A stretch of 64,000 bases of DNA from Microcoleus sp. CAWBG506 (GCA_020883125.1 JAHREW010000014.1:39962-103961); one strand, 5' to 3'. Numbered from the stretch's first letter, positions 36,131 through 45,542 are shown. Notes: generated by a model not told the origin, from the sequence alone. Made by a program: numbers and translations.

Positions 36131-36508
36131 TCACATTAGTTGGGGGTTGCCGATTTGACAGTGGGCGGAAATAGTCCCAAGGCGATCGATTACTTGCTCG
36201 GCATCGATGAGTCTGGTCAGTACGACACTGCCGATATTTTTGGCAGGATCGCTATTGTCTGGGGGGACTGTCGGTTTAACCTCTACCATGAGTACGGCAT
36301 CTTCTACGCGGTAGAGCCACATTTTTTCCTTTTGGTCCCAGAGGCAGACGTTAAGTTGTGTAATGTCTGGTTGGCGTCTCCAGCCGGCATCTGTCCACAA
36401 ACCACCTACTCCCCAGACGCGCCCGATCGTCCAACCGTCGGATAAGAAGAAATATTTCACTTGTGTACGCTTGAGATTTTGTTGTCTAACATAGCGCAAA
36501 ATTGCCAC
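36131..36508 (-). CDS. conserved cyanobacterial hypothetical protein
   Basis: A 125-residue soluble protein with a GTG start, upstream of psbB in the same orientation with 198 bp between. Visible segments are VKYFFLSDGWTIGRVWGVGGLWTD, QLNVCLWDQKEKMWLYRVEDAVLMVEV and VVLTRLIDAEQVIDRLG. The hydrophobicity pattern suggests an alternating beta/alpha fold. I believe similar proteins occur across cyanobacteria but no function can be named. The spacer to psbB holds CTTTCTGCCTTC repeats. Confidence 0.65.
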   Translation of the reverse strand: MAILRYVRQQNLKRTQVKYFFLSDGWTIGRVWGVGGLWTDAGWRRQPDITQLNVCLWDQKEKMWLYRVEDAVLMVEVKPTVPPDNSDPAKNIGSVVLTRLIDAEQVIDRLGTISAHCQIGNPQLM

Positions 36509-36524
36509 AGTACGGAATTGTTGA

Positions 36525-36560
36525 ACCGCGAAGACGCGAAGGACGCGAAGGAAGAGTAGA
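36525..36560. repeat. GAACCGCGAAGACGCGAAGG repeat
   Basis: Member of the AACCGCGAAGACGC repeat family seen also near 17250, 45391 and 62930. Confidence 0.75.
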
Positions 36561-36674
36561 GAAGATGTAGGTAATCTGGTAGCAGTTGGGGATAAATCTA
36601 CAGAATTATCAGATAAGTTGCGATCGGGAAGCTTGGAGGAGGCGATCGCACTTATTTACCTCTATCACTCTTTT

Positions 36675-38231
36675 CTAAATATCTAGTTCTAACTGTTTCG
36701 CTTTAACTTCCATTTGTTTTTCGGCTGACTTCACCACTTCAAAACTTAGGCGAACATCTAGGCGTTTTTTCTGTTCTAAAATCTCCTTAATAGTAACAAT
36801 TTGTATTTTGTCGGAACTTTGACTCATATATCTGCTTTGATATATTCCTGCTGACTTAGCAGTTTTAATCATGTCCTTAGTTGGGTCTTTTAAACTGATG
36901 AAAATACCCAGGGCTGCTTGTTCCAGCGTAATTGTTCCTTGCAAATCGCGGATGTCTCCTGATTGCACCTTCCCTGACTTGACTTGCACGATAATCTTTT
37001 CTGGTTCATCTTTGTCACCTTGAAAGTAAGCAATGCCATCTATGCCTCGATCTGCACCTTTCTTGGCGTTAATAGTTGCCCGATTATTAGTATAGGTAAG
37101 CACAGCCCATTTTTCAAATTCTTTGCGAGTGCGATCGTCTTTTTTGTTAGCAAGGGCAACTGCTGCTTCCATATCTTTAGGAATGCCATTTAACTTAAGT
37201 TGCTCAAGTACACCTTTCCCAAAAGAATCCTCAAGGCGTTTGAGAATTAAACTAATACTTTGATAAGTAATGTCAATTCCTATCCATTGACGGTTGAGGC
37301 GTTGAGATACAGCGACAGTAGTACCACAACCGCAGTAAGCATCTAAAACTACATCGCCTTCATTGCTACTGACTTTGATAATGCGTTCTAATAAAGCTTC
37401 AGGTTTTTGTGTGGGATAGCCAAGACGTTCTCTAGCTTGGGAATTTATAACTGGTATATTCCAAACATCATCAGCGGGTGTGCCAATTGAATCTTCGTCT
37501 GTCATTTGAGTAACTAATCTAGTCTTACCTTCAAATTCTACTTTACTCTTTTTACCCTTCCATCTTTTTTGAGTACCTACTGATAAGTTTTCATAAAATG
37601 TATTGAATGTATTAGTTAACGAATTTTTAGAGTAGAAAAATATGATATCGTGCATTCGCTGAAAATTATTTTGTTTAGCTGGCCAGCGTTTGTAGTGCCA
37701 GACAATTTCATTTCTGAATTGACCTCCCAAAGAGCAAAATATGGCATCTAAAATTAATTTTAAATAATGGCTGGCTGTCGGGTCACAATGTAAATAAAAG
37801 CTCCCCGTAGGTTTTAATACTCGATGAATTTCTGCTACTCGTAAAGTCATGTGAACCAAATATGCTAATAAACTGCCTTTGCTTAAAACATTTGTTAAAC
37901 CAGCGATTAAATCAATACTTTGTGAGGTAAATTTACCTTGGTAATTTTCCAGAATTTCAGCTAAACCTTGATTTGCAAAATCATCCCAAGTCCAAGTGTC
38001 GATAAAAGCTTGTGCTTGGGCTTGGTCTTCCTTGCCAATGTTATTATAGATTTGGTTGTAGTTGCGTTTTGAGTTAAAAGGCGGGTCAATGTAGCACAAA
38101 TCTACTGATTCGTCTTTGATGTGTCTGCGTAAGACTTCGAGATTGTCACCGTAAAATAGTTGATTTACCATTTTCGCTATTTCCTTTAAATTGCCGGTAT
38201 AACTCGTGGTTATGTCTGTATTTGACGACAT
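36675..38231 (-). CDS. beta-class DNA methyltransferase fused to Mrr-like nuclease domain
   Basis: A 518-residue fusion. The N-terminal part carries methyltransferase motif IV as CYIDPPFNSKRNY (about residues 46-58), a variable middle that should hold target recognition, and then the AdoMet-binding motif I as VLDAYCGCGTTVAVSQR (about residues 293-309). The order IV before I is the beta class of amino-methyltransferases (N6A or N4C). The C-terminal ~150 residues show a PD-(D/E)xK nuclease core of the Mrr type: GADRGIDGIAYFQG then IIVQVKSGKVQSGDI. It thus resembles a one-gene restriction-modification unit. A second ATG at 38171 (MVNQLFYG) has a better AAAGGA upstream. No separate specificity or nuclease gene is adjacent. 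Confidence 0.82.
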   Translation of the reverse strand: MSSNTDITTSYTGNLKEIAKMVNQLFYGDNLEVLRRHIKDESVDLCYIDPPFNSKRNYNQIYNNIGKEDQAQAQAFIDTWTWDDFANQGLAEILENYQGKFTSQSIDLIAGLTNVLSKGSLLAYLVHMTLRVAEIHRVLKPTGSFYLHCDPTASHYLKLILDAIFCSLGGQFRNEIVWHYKRWPAKQNNFQRMHDIIFFYSKNSLTNTFNTFYENLSVGTQKRWKGKKSKVEFEGKTRLVTQMTDEDSIGTPADDVWNIPVINSQARERLGYPTQKPEALLERIIKVSSNEGDVVLDAYCGCGTTVAVSQRLNRQWIGIDITYQSISLILKRLEDSFGKGVLEQLKLNGIPKDMEAAVALANKKDDRTRKEFEKWAVLTYTNNRATINAKKGADRGIDGIAYFQGDKDEPEKIIVQVKSGKVQSGDIRDLQGTITLEQAALGIFISLKDPTKDMIKTAKSAGIYQSRYMSQSSDKIQIVTIKEILEQKKRLDVRLSFEVVKSAEKQMEVKAKQLELDI

Positions 38232-38316
38232 ATTTTGAATTATACTATATAATGGTATCCAATAAACAAGCTCTTGGATTAATTACTTCCCAGACTCAAG
38301 AGGGAATTAATCCTTC

Positions 38317-38348
38317 AATCTAAAATCTAAAATCTAAAATCTAAAATC
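38317..38348. repeat. heptamer repeat (TCTAAAA) abutting mnmG start
   Basis: Four TCTAAAA units end two bases before the mnmG ATG, occupying the place of a ribosome-binding site. Confidence 0.9.
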
Positions 38349-38350
38349 GA

Positions 38351-40267
38351 ATGACCGCACAAACTTCTGTACAATTCCAAGACAGTTTCGACATCATCGT
38401 AGTTGGTGCCGGACACTCCGGCTGCGAAGCCGCCCTCGCCACTTCTCGCCTCGGTTGTCGCACTCTTCTACTCACCCTCAACCTTGACAAAATAGCATGG
38501 CAACCATGCAATCCGGCTGTCGGCGGCCCGGCTAAAACTCAACTGACTAATGAAGTGGATGCGTTAGGTGGTGAAATTGGCAAAATGGCCGATCGCACTT
38601 ATCTACAAAAACGCATCCTCAACTCTTCACGAGGCCCGGCTGTGTGGGCGCTCAGAGCACAAACAGACAAGCGGGAATACGCCGCTGTGATGAACAATAT
38701 TGTCGAAAATCAAGAGAATTTGACCATCCGGGAAGCGATGGTGACAGACTTAGTTTTGGGCAAAAACGAAGAAGTGATCGGAGTTGAAACATATTTCGGT
38801 GTTGCCTTTGAATGCAAAGCCGTAATTATGACAACAGGCACTTTTTTAGGTGGCACAATTTGGGTGGGCAATAAGTCGATGCCAGCCGGACGCGCCGGAG
38901 AATTTGCTGCCGTTGGTTTGACGGAAACTCTCAATCGCTTGGGCTTTGAAACTGGTAGGTTAAAAACTGGAACTCCGGCAAGAGTTGACAAACGGACTCT
39001 CGATTATACTAACCTGGAACCGCAGCCCGGAGATGCAGATGTCCGCTGGTTTAGTTTCGATCCAGAAGTTTGGGTGGAACGCGAACAAATGCCTTGTTAT
39101 TTAACTCGAACTACGCCAGAAACTCATCAATTGATTAGAGACAATTTGCACCTTTCTCCAGTTTATGGCGGCTGGGTTGATGCGAAGGGGCCGCGCTATT
39201 GTCCGAGTATTGAAGATAAAATCGTGCGCTTTGCGGATAAGGAAAGTCACCAGATTTTTATTGAACCGGAAGGTAGAGATATTCCTGAACTTTATATCCA
39301 AGGTTTTTCGACTGGTTTACCGGAAACTTTGCAATTGCAAATGTTGCGGACTTTGCCTGGTTTGGAAAAGTGCGAGATGATGCGCCCAGCTTATGCTGTG
39401 GAGTATGATTATTTGCCGGCGACTCAGTGTTTCCCAACGCTGATGACTAAGAAGATTGAAGGGCTATTTTGCGCGGGTCAGGTGAACGGTACGACTGGAT
39501 ATGAGGAGGCGGCTGCACAGGGGATTGTCGCGGGGATTAATGCGGCTAGATTCGCGAAGAATCAGGAGATGATTGTGTTTCCTCGCGAGCAAAGTTATTT
39601 GGGGACTTTGATTGATGATTTGTGTACGAAGGATTTGCGGGAACCTTATCGGATGTTGACTTCGCGATCGGAATATCGGTTATTGTTGCGATCGGACAAT
39701 GCTGACCAACGCTTGACGACCCTAGGTCGGGAAATTGGCTTGATTGGCGATCGACGTTGGGAGTTATTTGAGCGCAAACAAGCTAATATTGTGGCGGAGA
39801 AGAAACGCTTGTATTCGACGCGGGTGAAGGAGCATGAGGAGCTTGGTCAGCAGATTTTGGCTGAGACTCAACAATCGATTAAAGGTTCGATTACTCTAGC
39901 TGATTTGTTGCGTCGTCCTGGTTTTCATTATGTTGATTTGGAACGTTATAATTTAGGCGATGCTAGTCTGAAGTTGGCTGAGAAAGAGGGTGCGGAAATT
40001 GACATCAAATATTCTGGCTATCTGCAAAAACAGCAAAATCAAATTGATGAAATTGTGAGACACGAACGCCGACAATTGCCTGCGGATTTGGATTATATGG
40101 CAATTGGAACTCTCTCGAAGGAGTCGCGGGAAAAGTTGACCAGAATCCGGCCGTTGACTATTGGTCAAGCCGCGAGAATTGGTGGGGTGAATCCGGCTGA
40201 TGTTAATGCTTTGTTGATTTTTCTGGAAGTGCGAAACCGTCAGCAGCCGGCTGGTGTGGGAAAATAA
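38351..40267 (+). CDS. mnmG: tRNA uridine-5-carboxymethylaminomethyl modification enzyme MnmG
   Basis: FAD-dependent enzyme that, with MnmE, modifies U34 of several tRNAs. The 638-residue protein has the dinucleotide-binding box [21 protein letters not shown] (from residue 15), the [21 protein letters not shown] segment, [11 protein letters not shown] and the conserved PGRAGE-like PAGRAGEF. The C-terminal domain contains [42 protein letters not shown] and [22 protein letters not shown]. Length and motifs are normal. The start lies directly after heptamer repeats, with no Shine-Dalgarno. Confidence 0.97.
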   Translation: MTAQTSVQFQDSFDIIVVGAGHSGCEAALATSRLGCRTLLLTLNLDKIAWQPCNPAVGGPAKTQLTNEVDALGGEIGKMADRTYLQKRILNSSRGPAVWALRAQTDKREYAAVMNNIVENQENLTIREAMVTDLVLGKNEEVIGVETYFGVAFECKAVIMTTGTFLGGTIWVGNKSMPAGRAGEFAAVGLTETLNRLGFETGRLKTGTPARVDKRTLDYTNLEPQPGDADVRWFSFDPEVWVEREQMPCYLTRTTPETHQLIRDNLHLSPVYGGWVDAKGPRYCPSIEDKIVRFADKESHQIFIEPEGRDIPELYIQGFSTGLPETLQLQMLRTLPGLEKCEMMRPAYAVEYDYLPATQCFPTLMTKKIEGLFCAGQVNGTTGYEEAAAQGIVAGINAARFAKNQEMIVFPREQSYLGTLIDDLCTKDLREPYRMLTSRSEYRLLLRSDNADQRLTTLGREIGLIGDRRWELFERKQANIVAEKKRLYSTRVKEHEELGQQILAETQQSIKGSITLADLLRRPGFHYVDLERYNLGDASLKLAEKEGAEIDIKYSGYLQKQQNQIDEIVRHERRQLPADLDYMAIGTLSKESREKLTRIRPLTIGQAARIGGVNPADVNALLIFLEVRNRQQPAGVGK

Positions 40268-40301
40268 TTTGATTTGATAGGTGGCAAGCAGCGGGACTGG
40301 T

Positions 40302-40363
40302 GAAACCGGGTTTCTTCCTAAAATCTCGTGAGGATGCGTAAATTATCGCAGAAACCCGGTTTC
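40302..40363 (+). terminator. hairpin repeat after mnmG
   Basis: GAAACCGGGTTTCT / AGAAACCCGGTTTC arms (14 bp) 34 bases apart, 35 bp past the mnmG stop. It is the same palindromic family as the psbB terminator; termination is inferred from position. Confidence 0.5.
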
Positions 40364-40432
40364 TTGGACATCGCGACACGAGAAATCGATGTTGTCCATA
40401 CAGGGACTCAGCTTTTTGGTTAGGACATACAC

Positions 40433-40810
40433 TTAAAAATCTAGAATTTCTCTGATAACACTCTTTAGATCCGCATCAGCAGGGCGTTTGGCAAACTGTT
40501 CGTGACTGTAAATCCAAACCAGTCTAATTGTACAAGTAGTTGCGTTAACCAAGTACATCAATCTAATTTGCCCGGAAGCCCCTTTTTAAAACCTGATTTC
40601 CAGCTTATGAAACGTCCAGTCTTCCGGTAACTGAGTTTTTCCGGGTAGAGGTTCATTACGAGAGTTGTTGGGGTATTGATCGTCTATCAAATCTTCCAAA
40701 GTTTTTCCAATCAGCGCCACAAAGCTATCTCTGTGAACTTTTGCAAGTTTCTTGAAAGAACGCTTGAAATTATCGGATGCTTCAATCGAGAAGGGAGTTG
40801 AGCCAGTCAT
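40433..40810 (-). pseudogene. RelE/ParE-like toxin interrupted by an in-frame stop
   Basis: The frame starts at ATG 40810 (MTGSTPFSIEASDNFKRSFKK) and reads through EDWTFHKLEIRF to a TAA at 40586-40588. The same frame then continues without shift as KGASGQIRLMYLVNATT, RLVWIYSHEQFAKRPAD and ends IREILDF-stop at 40433. The whole is a RelE-superfamily mRNA-interferase-like sequence of about 125 residues with the usual LEI-x-F...RLMYLV core, so one base change explains the break. The start lies inside the antitoxin gene, overlapping by 29 bp and preceded by AAGGAG. A truncated 73-residue product lacks the catalytic C-terminal strands and is probably inactive. Confidence 0.8.
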
Positions 40811-41369
40811 GCACTTCTCCTTTACCAATACGATTTAAGGATTCCGAAGCAAACGCATTATTCACAGTTTCAGACATTGCTAGTTCGTATGCAGGGCGAT
40901 CGCGTTCAATGCGATCGAGCTTTTGATAACCTAATTCTTTCATATCATTCAGCAGAATTGGCTCCGTTGAACTTGCTTGAGGTGGTAAACCTTTACGAGC
41001 TTTTTTCCAAGGAAATTCTCCGTGAGTCATATCGCTCAGTCGATAAGCATGGTAGCCACCGAAGTATTCCCAAATTTCTTCTAAAAGTTCCTTCTTCTGG
41101 GATGGAAGCTGCAACAAGGATTGTTGCTGAGGAATTGGTAGTTGTTTGGCCTCAAACTCACTGTAGAACTTATAAGCAGGAGGACAAACTGGGCCGTAGC
41201 GCCATGCTTGGATTTCTGCTTCAAATAATGGTTCATTGTAGAGCGCCAAATGCAAGCTCTGAGCGTAATATAGAAGCTTCTGAACTTTCATGTTCGTCAT
41301 TTCAGCTTCTAGACCATCTTCATAAGCTCTCATAATGAAGTAGCGAGCAGCATTGAGACAGTTAATCAT
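40782..41369 (-). CDS. Panacea/SocA-domain antitoxin-like protein
   Basis: A 195-residue protein beginning with a Panacea (DUF4065, SocA/GepA-like) domain: NMKVQKLLYYAQSLHLALYNEPLFEAEIQAWRYGPVCPPAY (in segments, about residues 26-66), the hallmark KxQKLLYYAQ ... WxYGPV pattern, then a WEYFGGYHAYRLSDMTHGEFPWKKAR segment. The Panacea domain is known as a promiscuous antitoxin fold able to neutralise different toxins. The last ~45 residues (SETVNNAFASESLNRIGKGEVHDWLNSLLD in parts) form an extra acidic tail that may bind the toxin. The toxin-like frame starts inside this gene. The frame is intact. Confidence 0.85.
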   Translation of the reverse strand: MINCLNAARYFIMRAYEDGLEAEMTNMKVQKLLYYAQSLHLALYNEPLFEAEIQAWRYGPVCPPAYKFYSEFEAKQLPIPQQQSLLQLPSQKKELLEEIWEYFGGYHAYRLSDMTHGEFPWKKARKGLPPQASSTEPILLNDMKELGYQKLDRIERDRPAYELAMSETVNNAFASESLNRIGKGEVHDWLNSLLD

Positions 41370-41466
41370 GGCTCAATCCACATCCTTAAATAAAGGTTTT
41401 TTATTTTAACAAATTTGCAAAATCTCAACACATAATTATTATAGATGAAGGCTGCAAATAGAAATC

Positions 41467-41636
41467 AGGACACGGCAGTGCCGTGTCCCTACCCAAAAAA
41501 TATTGTAGGGACACGGCACTGCCGTGTCCTCTATATCTACCCAAAAAATATTGTAGGGACACGGCACTGCCGTGTCCTCTATATCTACCCAAAATAATAT
41601 TGTAGGGACACGGCACTGCCGTGTCCTCTATATCAT
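41467..41636. repeat. four GACACGGCA(C/G)TGCCGTGTC palindromes
   Basis: Nine-base stems around one central base, at about 41469, 41510, 41558 and 41606. The first has central G and the other three central C, so it is inverted relative to them. The last three share flanks ATATTGTAGG and CTCTATATCTACCC. This lies between the Panacea gene and the histidine kinase 3' end. Confidence 0.9.
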
Positions 41637-41674
41637 TCCGGCACAACCGGAATTGATATCGCCCAAAAATCACC

Positions 41675-43636
41675 TCATCCATTTCCCGCGGGTATCCGCA
41701 CAGTAAAAATAGACCCTTTCCCCTCCTCACTTTCCACCACAATCTCGCCACCCATCATCTGACAGTAATACCGGCTAATCGTCAGCCCTAATCCAGTGCC
41801 GCCGTACTGTCGTGACACCGAAGAATCGGCTTGCACAAAAGCTTCAAAAAACTTGTGCTGTTGTGCTTCCGACATTCCAATTCCCGTATCCTTAACCGAT
41901 AAACAAATCCAATCTGACTCGATCGCCCCAGCATCAGTTTTACCGATCGCGATCGCACTGTCAACACCCGATTCTCCCAGATGCAATTGGCGACTTCCTG
42001 CAATGCGGCTGACACTCAGTTTCACGAGGCCGTTTTTGGTGAACTTACCAGCATTACTCAGCAGGTGCATCAAAACTTGCCGCAATTTCCCTAAATCTGC
42101 GTGCACAATACCCGCAGTTCGATCGCACTCAACCTCCAAAACATTACCATTTTTGCCTACCAAAGGTTTCGCGGTACTCGCCACTTTCTCTACCAGCGAT
42201 GCGATGTCAAACTCCTCAATTTCCAGTTTCATCCCCCCCGCTTCAATCTTTGAGAAATCGAGGATATCGTTAACCAAAGATAGCAGGTGTATCCCCGCCT
42301 TCTCAATCTTGTCCAAGTCTGGTACAAACTCCTTGCACCCCGCATCCCGCGCCTCTTCTAAAAGTAGTTGACTGTAGCCGATAATCGCGTGTAAAGGTGT
42401 CCGCAATTCGTGGGTCATGTTTGCTAAAAACTGGCTTTTAGCAGTGTTAGCGGCGACAGCAACTTCCTTAGCTTGTTCCAATTCTTTTGTATGTCCCGAA
42501 ACCCGCTCGATTAGGTGATTGAGAGACACAGCCAGAGAGCCGATTTCGCATTGAGAAGTAACAGGGACTCGCAAGTCAAAATTTGACTCGGCGGCTACTT
42601 GTTCGGCCACCTGGGTGACGCTGATGACAGGTTTGGCGATCGCCCTACTCGTCCGACAAGCCACAATTCCCGCCACCGCTACCGACAACAACATACTAAT
42701 GATAATTATGCCTTTTTCAATGCCTTGGGCATTCTCCATCACTACACCGCCTTGCCTTTCCTGTTGCTGGGCTATGTCGAGAATTTTGCTCAATTCCTGA
42801 AAGTGGTTGTCGAGTTGCTGTGCACCATATCCACTTTCAATTGCCAAGATTTTTCGGGCTGATTCTATCTGTTGCGGTGATAATTGGGATCGCTCGATTT
42901 GCTGCAAGCTAGACTGGAGAGTAGTGGCGTAGGAGTCTAAATCTGCTGTGCAATCTTGCAATAAAGCCTTGAGAATCGCAGGTTCTGCGGCCAGCCAAGT
43001 TGGTTTACTGTCGGCAAATGTTTCTATTTGCGATCGCAGTTTTTTAACTTGAGTAATACTCGCGGTAAACTGCTCTTTTTGGAATTGCAATTTTACCGAA
43101 TTGTCTACAAAAGAATCTAGCTGTGTTCCCTGCAAATGTGCAGCGAGAGTTGCATCTTTAAAATTGCCTAGCAATTGGGCTTGTTGGTGAGCATCATTGA
43201 GTTGTTTTACTCCTTGTCCTTGGTGGTAGTCGGCAATTACCAATCCACTCATTGAACCGAAAAACCCGATACCGATTGACAACAAATATCCCCTACCAAT
43301 TTTTTGATGGATGCCCCAACTTCCGATTTGATTTTGCCAAGTTTCGAGGATTTCAAAACATGAATTTATGAAATTTTTATCTCTGATTTTTTTTGGGCAA
43401 TTTATTTCCCCAGCCCAGGCTTTTTTAGGAATATGCCCAGACTTCAATTCAGAGAAATCTAGATTTCGTTCATCGCTGACAACAGGCTTACAAACAGGTG
43501 TTTTAGGAGGCTTTACTCGTGCTAATTCCTCCTGATTCGTCAAACAATCAACCGATTCATTGGTGCTATCACCTGCTTGTTTGGGTAAGTTAAGTTTAGA
43601 AATATGCAACCGCTGTATTCTGCTAGTATCTATCAC
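41675..43636 (-). CDS. membrane histidine kinase with HAMP domain
   Basis: A 653-residue sensor kinase. A ~110-residue charged N-terminal region precedes the first transmembrane helix (LLSIGIGFFGSMSGLVIADY, about residues 122-140). A ~170-residue periplasmic helical sensor (four-helix-bundle type, with many Gln/Leu) leads to the second helix (IIIISMLLSVAVAGIVACR, about 303-322). Then come HAMP (VAAESNFDLRVPVTSQCEIG), HisKA with FLANMTHELRTPLHAII (His near 409) and a HATPase with LLSNAGKFTKNG, VKDTGIGMSE and GGTGLGLTISRYY. There is no receiver domain. No partner regulator is adjacent. Confidence 0.92.
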   Translation of the reverse strand: MIDTSRIQRLHISKLNLPKQAGDSTNESVDCLTNQEELARVKPPKTPVCKPVVSDERNLDFSELKSGHIPKKAWAGEINCPKKIRDKNFINSCFEILETWQNQIGSWGIHQKIGRGYLLSIGIGFFGSMSGLVIADYHQGQGVKQLNDAHQQAQLLGNFKDATLAAHLQGTQLDSFVDNSVKLQFQKEQFTASITQVKKLRSQIETFADSKPTWLAAEPAILKALLQDCTADLDSYATTLQSSLQQIERSQLSPQQIESARKILAIESGYGAQQLDNHFQELSKILDIAQQQERQGGVVMENAQGIEKGIIIISMLLSVAVAGIVACRTSRAIAKPVISVTQVAEQVAAESNFDLRVPVTSQCEIGSLAVSLNHLIERVSGHTKELEQAKEVAVAANTAKSQFLANMTHELRTPLHAIIGYSQLLLEEARDAGCKEFVPDLDKIEKAGIHLLSLVNDILDFSKIEAGGMKLEIEEFDIASLVEKVASTAKPLVGKNGNVLEVECDRTAGIVHADLGKLRQVLMHLLSNAGKFTKNGLVKLSVSRIAGSRQLHLGESGVDSAIAIGKTDAGAIESDWICLSVKDTGIGMSEAQQHKFFEAFVQADSSVSRQYGGTGLGLTISRYYCQMMGGEIVVESEEGKGSIFTVRIPAGNG

Positions 43637-44309
43637 TTTTTTTCACTCTCCACAACGGACATTTTTTTCTGTATCCTAATATATACAGCAGCCAAATAAT
43701 CTAATTTTTTGTTTGATAAAAACCGCCAATTGAATTCGGTGGATGTCTCAGAAATAATTAGATGTTTGATGACTCTTCACCAATTATTTTTCAACTCCTA
43801 AAAGTCTTATTCAGGTAAAAAGAGATAAAGATTGATGCAGACAGTGTGTTTTATTCCCATAACACATTACAAGCACAGACTTGTACCTTTTTATTTTTGT
43901 TCAAACAGTGACAGGCAAATTGGGAATTTTAGATAACCTCCAAAGGATTATTTGCAGGTACTGGCACATACTTTTAATGCTTGTCATAAATCCCAAGTGA
44001 AAAAGTTGCCCAGTCCACTGACGAACCCGAAAGGGTCTAAAATTTGCAAGTTTTTGCTTTGATGCGTGGGGAGAATCCCAAATCCCAAACCGAAAATCGT
44101 TTGATCCAAAGCTGATTTTGTCTTTTCGACAATGCACCCGATCCCTCAGCTTTGGAATTTGACTACCAATTCGATCGCAATAGTTGAAACTTCCGGTTTC
44201 AGCAGCCGACGAGTTGGTATTACCTGACATCACAAATATAGCAGGCGATCGACTGGAGAGGCAACCATTCCACCCTCCGTAAACTTAGTAAAATTTTAAA
44301 AATAATATA
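43637..44309. other. AT-rich spacer without recognised gene
   Basis: A 673-bp gap between the kinase and the hydrolase gene. An open frame at 43901-44233 (minus) has low-complexity composition and no recognisable domain. No hairpin or repeat family clearly stands out. Confidence 0.5.
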
Positions 44310-45347
44310 TCAGTGAAAGTACGGATTATTTTTCAAAGATTTAGCTAAAGCATCGTGATTATCGCGCAAAGCTTCATAAAAAAACAAAACTTCTCCGTGA
44401 ATACCACAAGAACGGTGGTAAGCAATCACCTCTAACAACAGTTCGGGAGTTATGCAATAAGAACTACCTCGATTCGCCAACAGAATACCGGGGGAGACGT
44501 ACTGTAATTGTTCGCTGCTAAACTGTTGTCTAACGAGTCGATCGACTAATTGCTGATAACTGTTAAAATCACGGCGGTAGAATTGCGGATGAATCATATC
44601 CACCAACTTTCTGTCAACCCAACTTTTAGAATCCTGCAAATATTCCACCAGTCCCCATTCATAAGGACTAGGCGACATCGACAGCAATAAATCTGGATTA
44701 ATCGCTTTCAATTCTCGGTACAAACGAGCCACAAATTCAGTAATAATATCAGCGCGCCAGTGCAGCCAATGTTGCTCCCTAGGATTGGCTGGCGGTTCTC
44801 TCCCGCACTGTTGGCGATAGTTTTCGACAGTTTTAGCATCATAACCACCTTCACAGGGAAGCGCAATGCGATCGTCTCCTTGAACGCCATGGACAGGATA
44901 ATTTTTCGCAACTTCCAGCATCAAACTTAGCAGAAAGTCTTGCACTTCGGGGTCTAGAGAGTTCATCCACTCGAAATTATTCTTTTTCAGCAACTTTCCA
45001 GTGCGATCGCGCGCCGCCCACTCTGGTTTTTTCGCCAGCAAATGACCGCCATTGAGATTATAAGAACTCACAAAACCATATTCAAACCAAGGAATAACTT
45101 TTAAACCGACTCTATTTGCTTCAACAATTAACTCTGCTAAGGGGTCACGCCCTTGATACCGGGAGTCAATTTCCACCCCAAATTGTTCGCGCATAATTTG
45201 AGAACGATAAGCCGTAAAACCTCGGTTCCAGACTACAGGAAATACTGTATTAAATCCCGTATCGGCTAGGAAATCCATTGCAGTCGCAATTCGCTGTTTT
45301 GAGGTGAGAACTTTGCAGTCTGTGCTTGGTATCCAGACACCGCGCAT
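44310..45347 (-). CDS. family-10-like glycosyl hydrolase (DUF187/GHL10)
   Basis: A 345-residue TIM-barrel protein of the GHL10/DUF187 group. It begins MRGVWIPSTDCKVLTSKQRI and shows LADTGFNTVFPVVWNRGFTAY, the region PWFEYGFVSSY and VHGVQGDDRIALP, then LLSMSPSPYEWGLV, which mark the family's barrel strands. No signal peptide is seen in this start, though the frame upstream is closed by a stop soon after. Members are thought to act on cell-surface polysaccharide; the substrate is unknown. It is 195 bp downstream of metK in the same direction, with terminator-like hairpins between. Confidence 0.88.
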   Translation of the reverse strand: MRGVWIPSTDCKVLTSKQRIATAMDFLADTGFNTVFPVVWNRGFTAYRSQIMREQFGVEIDSRYQGRDPLAELIVEANRVGLKVIPWFEYGFVSSYNLNGGHLLAKKPEWAARDRTGKLLKKNNFEWMNSLDPEVQDFLLSLMLEVAKNYPVHGVQGDDRIALPCEGGYDAKTVENYRQQCGREPPANPREQHWLHWRADIITEFVARLYRELKAINPDLLLSMSPSPYEWGLVEYLQDSKSWVDRKLVDMIHPQFYRRDFNSYQQLVDRLVRQQFSSEQLQYVSPGILLANRGSSYCITPELLLEVIAYHRSCGIHGEVLFFYEALRDNHDALAKSLKNNPYFH

Positions 45348-45390
45348 TATAATTTGTTATTTGTTATTAGTTATTAATTAATATCAAATG

Positions 45391-45473
45391 AACCGCGAAG
45401 ACGCTAAGGACACGAAGGAAGAGAAAGAAGGAGATGTAGTTCTTCCTTCGCGCTCTTCGCGTCTTCGCGGTTC
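45391..45473. repeat. large inverted repeat of AACCGCGAAGACGC family
   Basis: Arms of about 32 bp (AACCGCGAAGACGCTAAGGA... and ...GCGCTCTTCGCGTCTTCG), with several mismatches, around a 16-bp loop. It stands between the metK and glycosyl hydrolase genes. Confidence 0.85.
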
Positions 45474-45490
45474 GTTCAAATAAATAAAAT

Positions 45491-45536
45491 TTCTTGTGGG
45501 GCCTTAGCAACGAGCTAGAAGCCCGTTCCACAAGAA
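45491..45536 (-). terminator. rho-independent-type terminator of metK
   Basis: TTCTTGTGG / CCACAAGAA arms plus GGGC / GCCC-like inner pairing, 6 bp past the metK stop. On the minus strand the stem is followed by the T-rich ATTTTATTTATT. Confidence 0.75.
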
Positions 45537-45542
45537 GTTTTA

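Noticed and set aside
40586-40588. Frameshift as the cause of the toxin break
   Set aside because: The downstream toxin-like residues are in the same frame as the upstream ones, so a single nonsense change is enough.
40877-41335. Open frame opposite the Panacea gene
   Set aside because: Antisense shadow of a gene with strong domain motifs.
41467-41636. Evenly spaced palindromes as a CRISPR array
   Set aside because: Flanks between copies are near identical, only four units exist and no cas genes are present.
41425-41751. Open frame with repeated YRGHGSAVSLQYFLG peptide
   Set aside because: It is a translation of the palindromic repeat array at 41467-41636, and overlaps the 3' end of the histidine kinase.
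43901-44233. 110-codon open frame on the minus strand
   Set aside because: Composition is irregular, it shows no domain or helix/strand pattern, and its start has no ribosome-binding site; probably chance in a long spacer.
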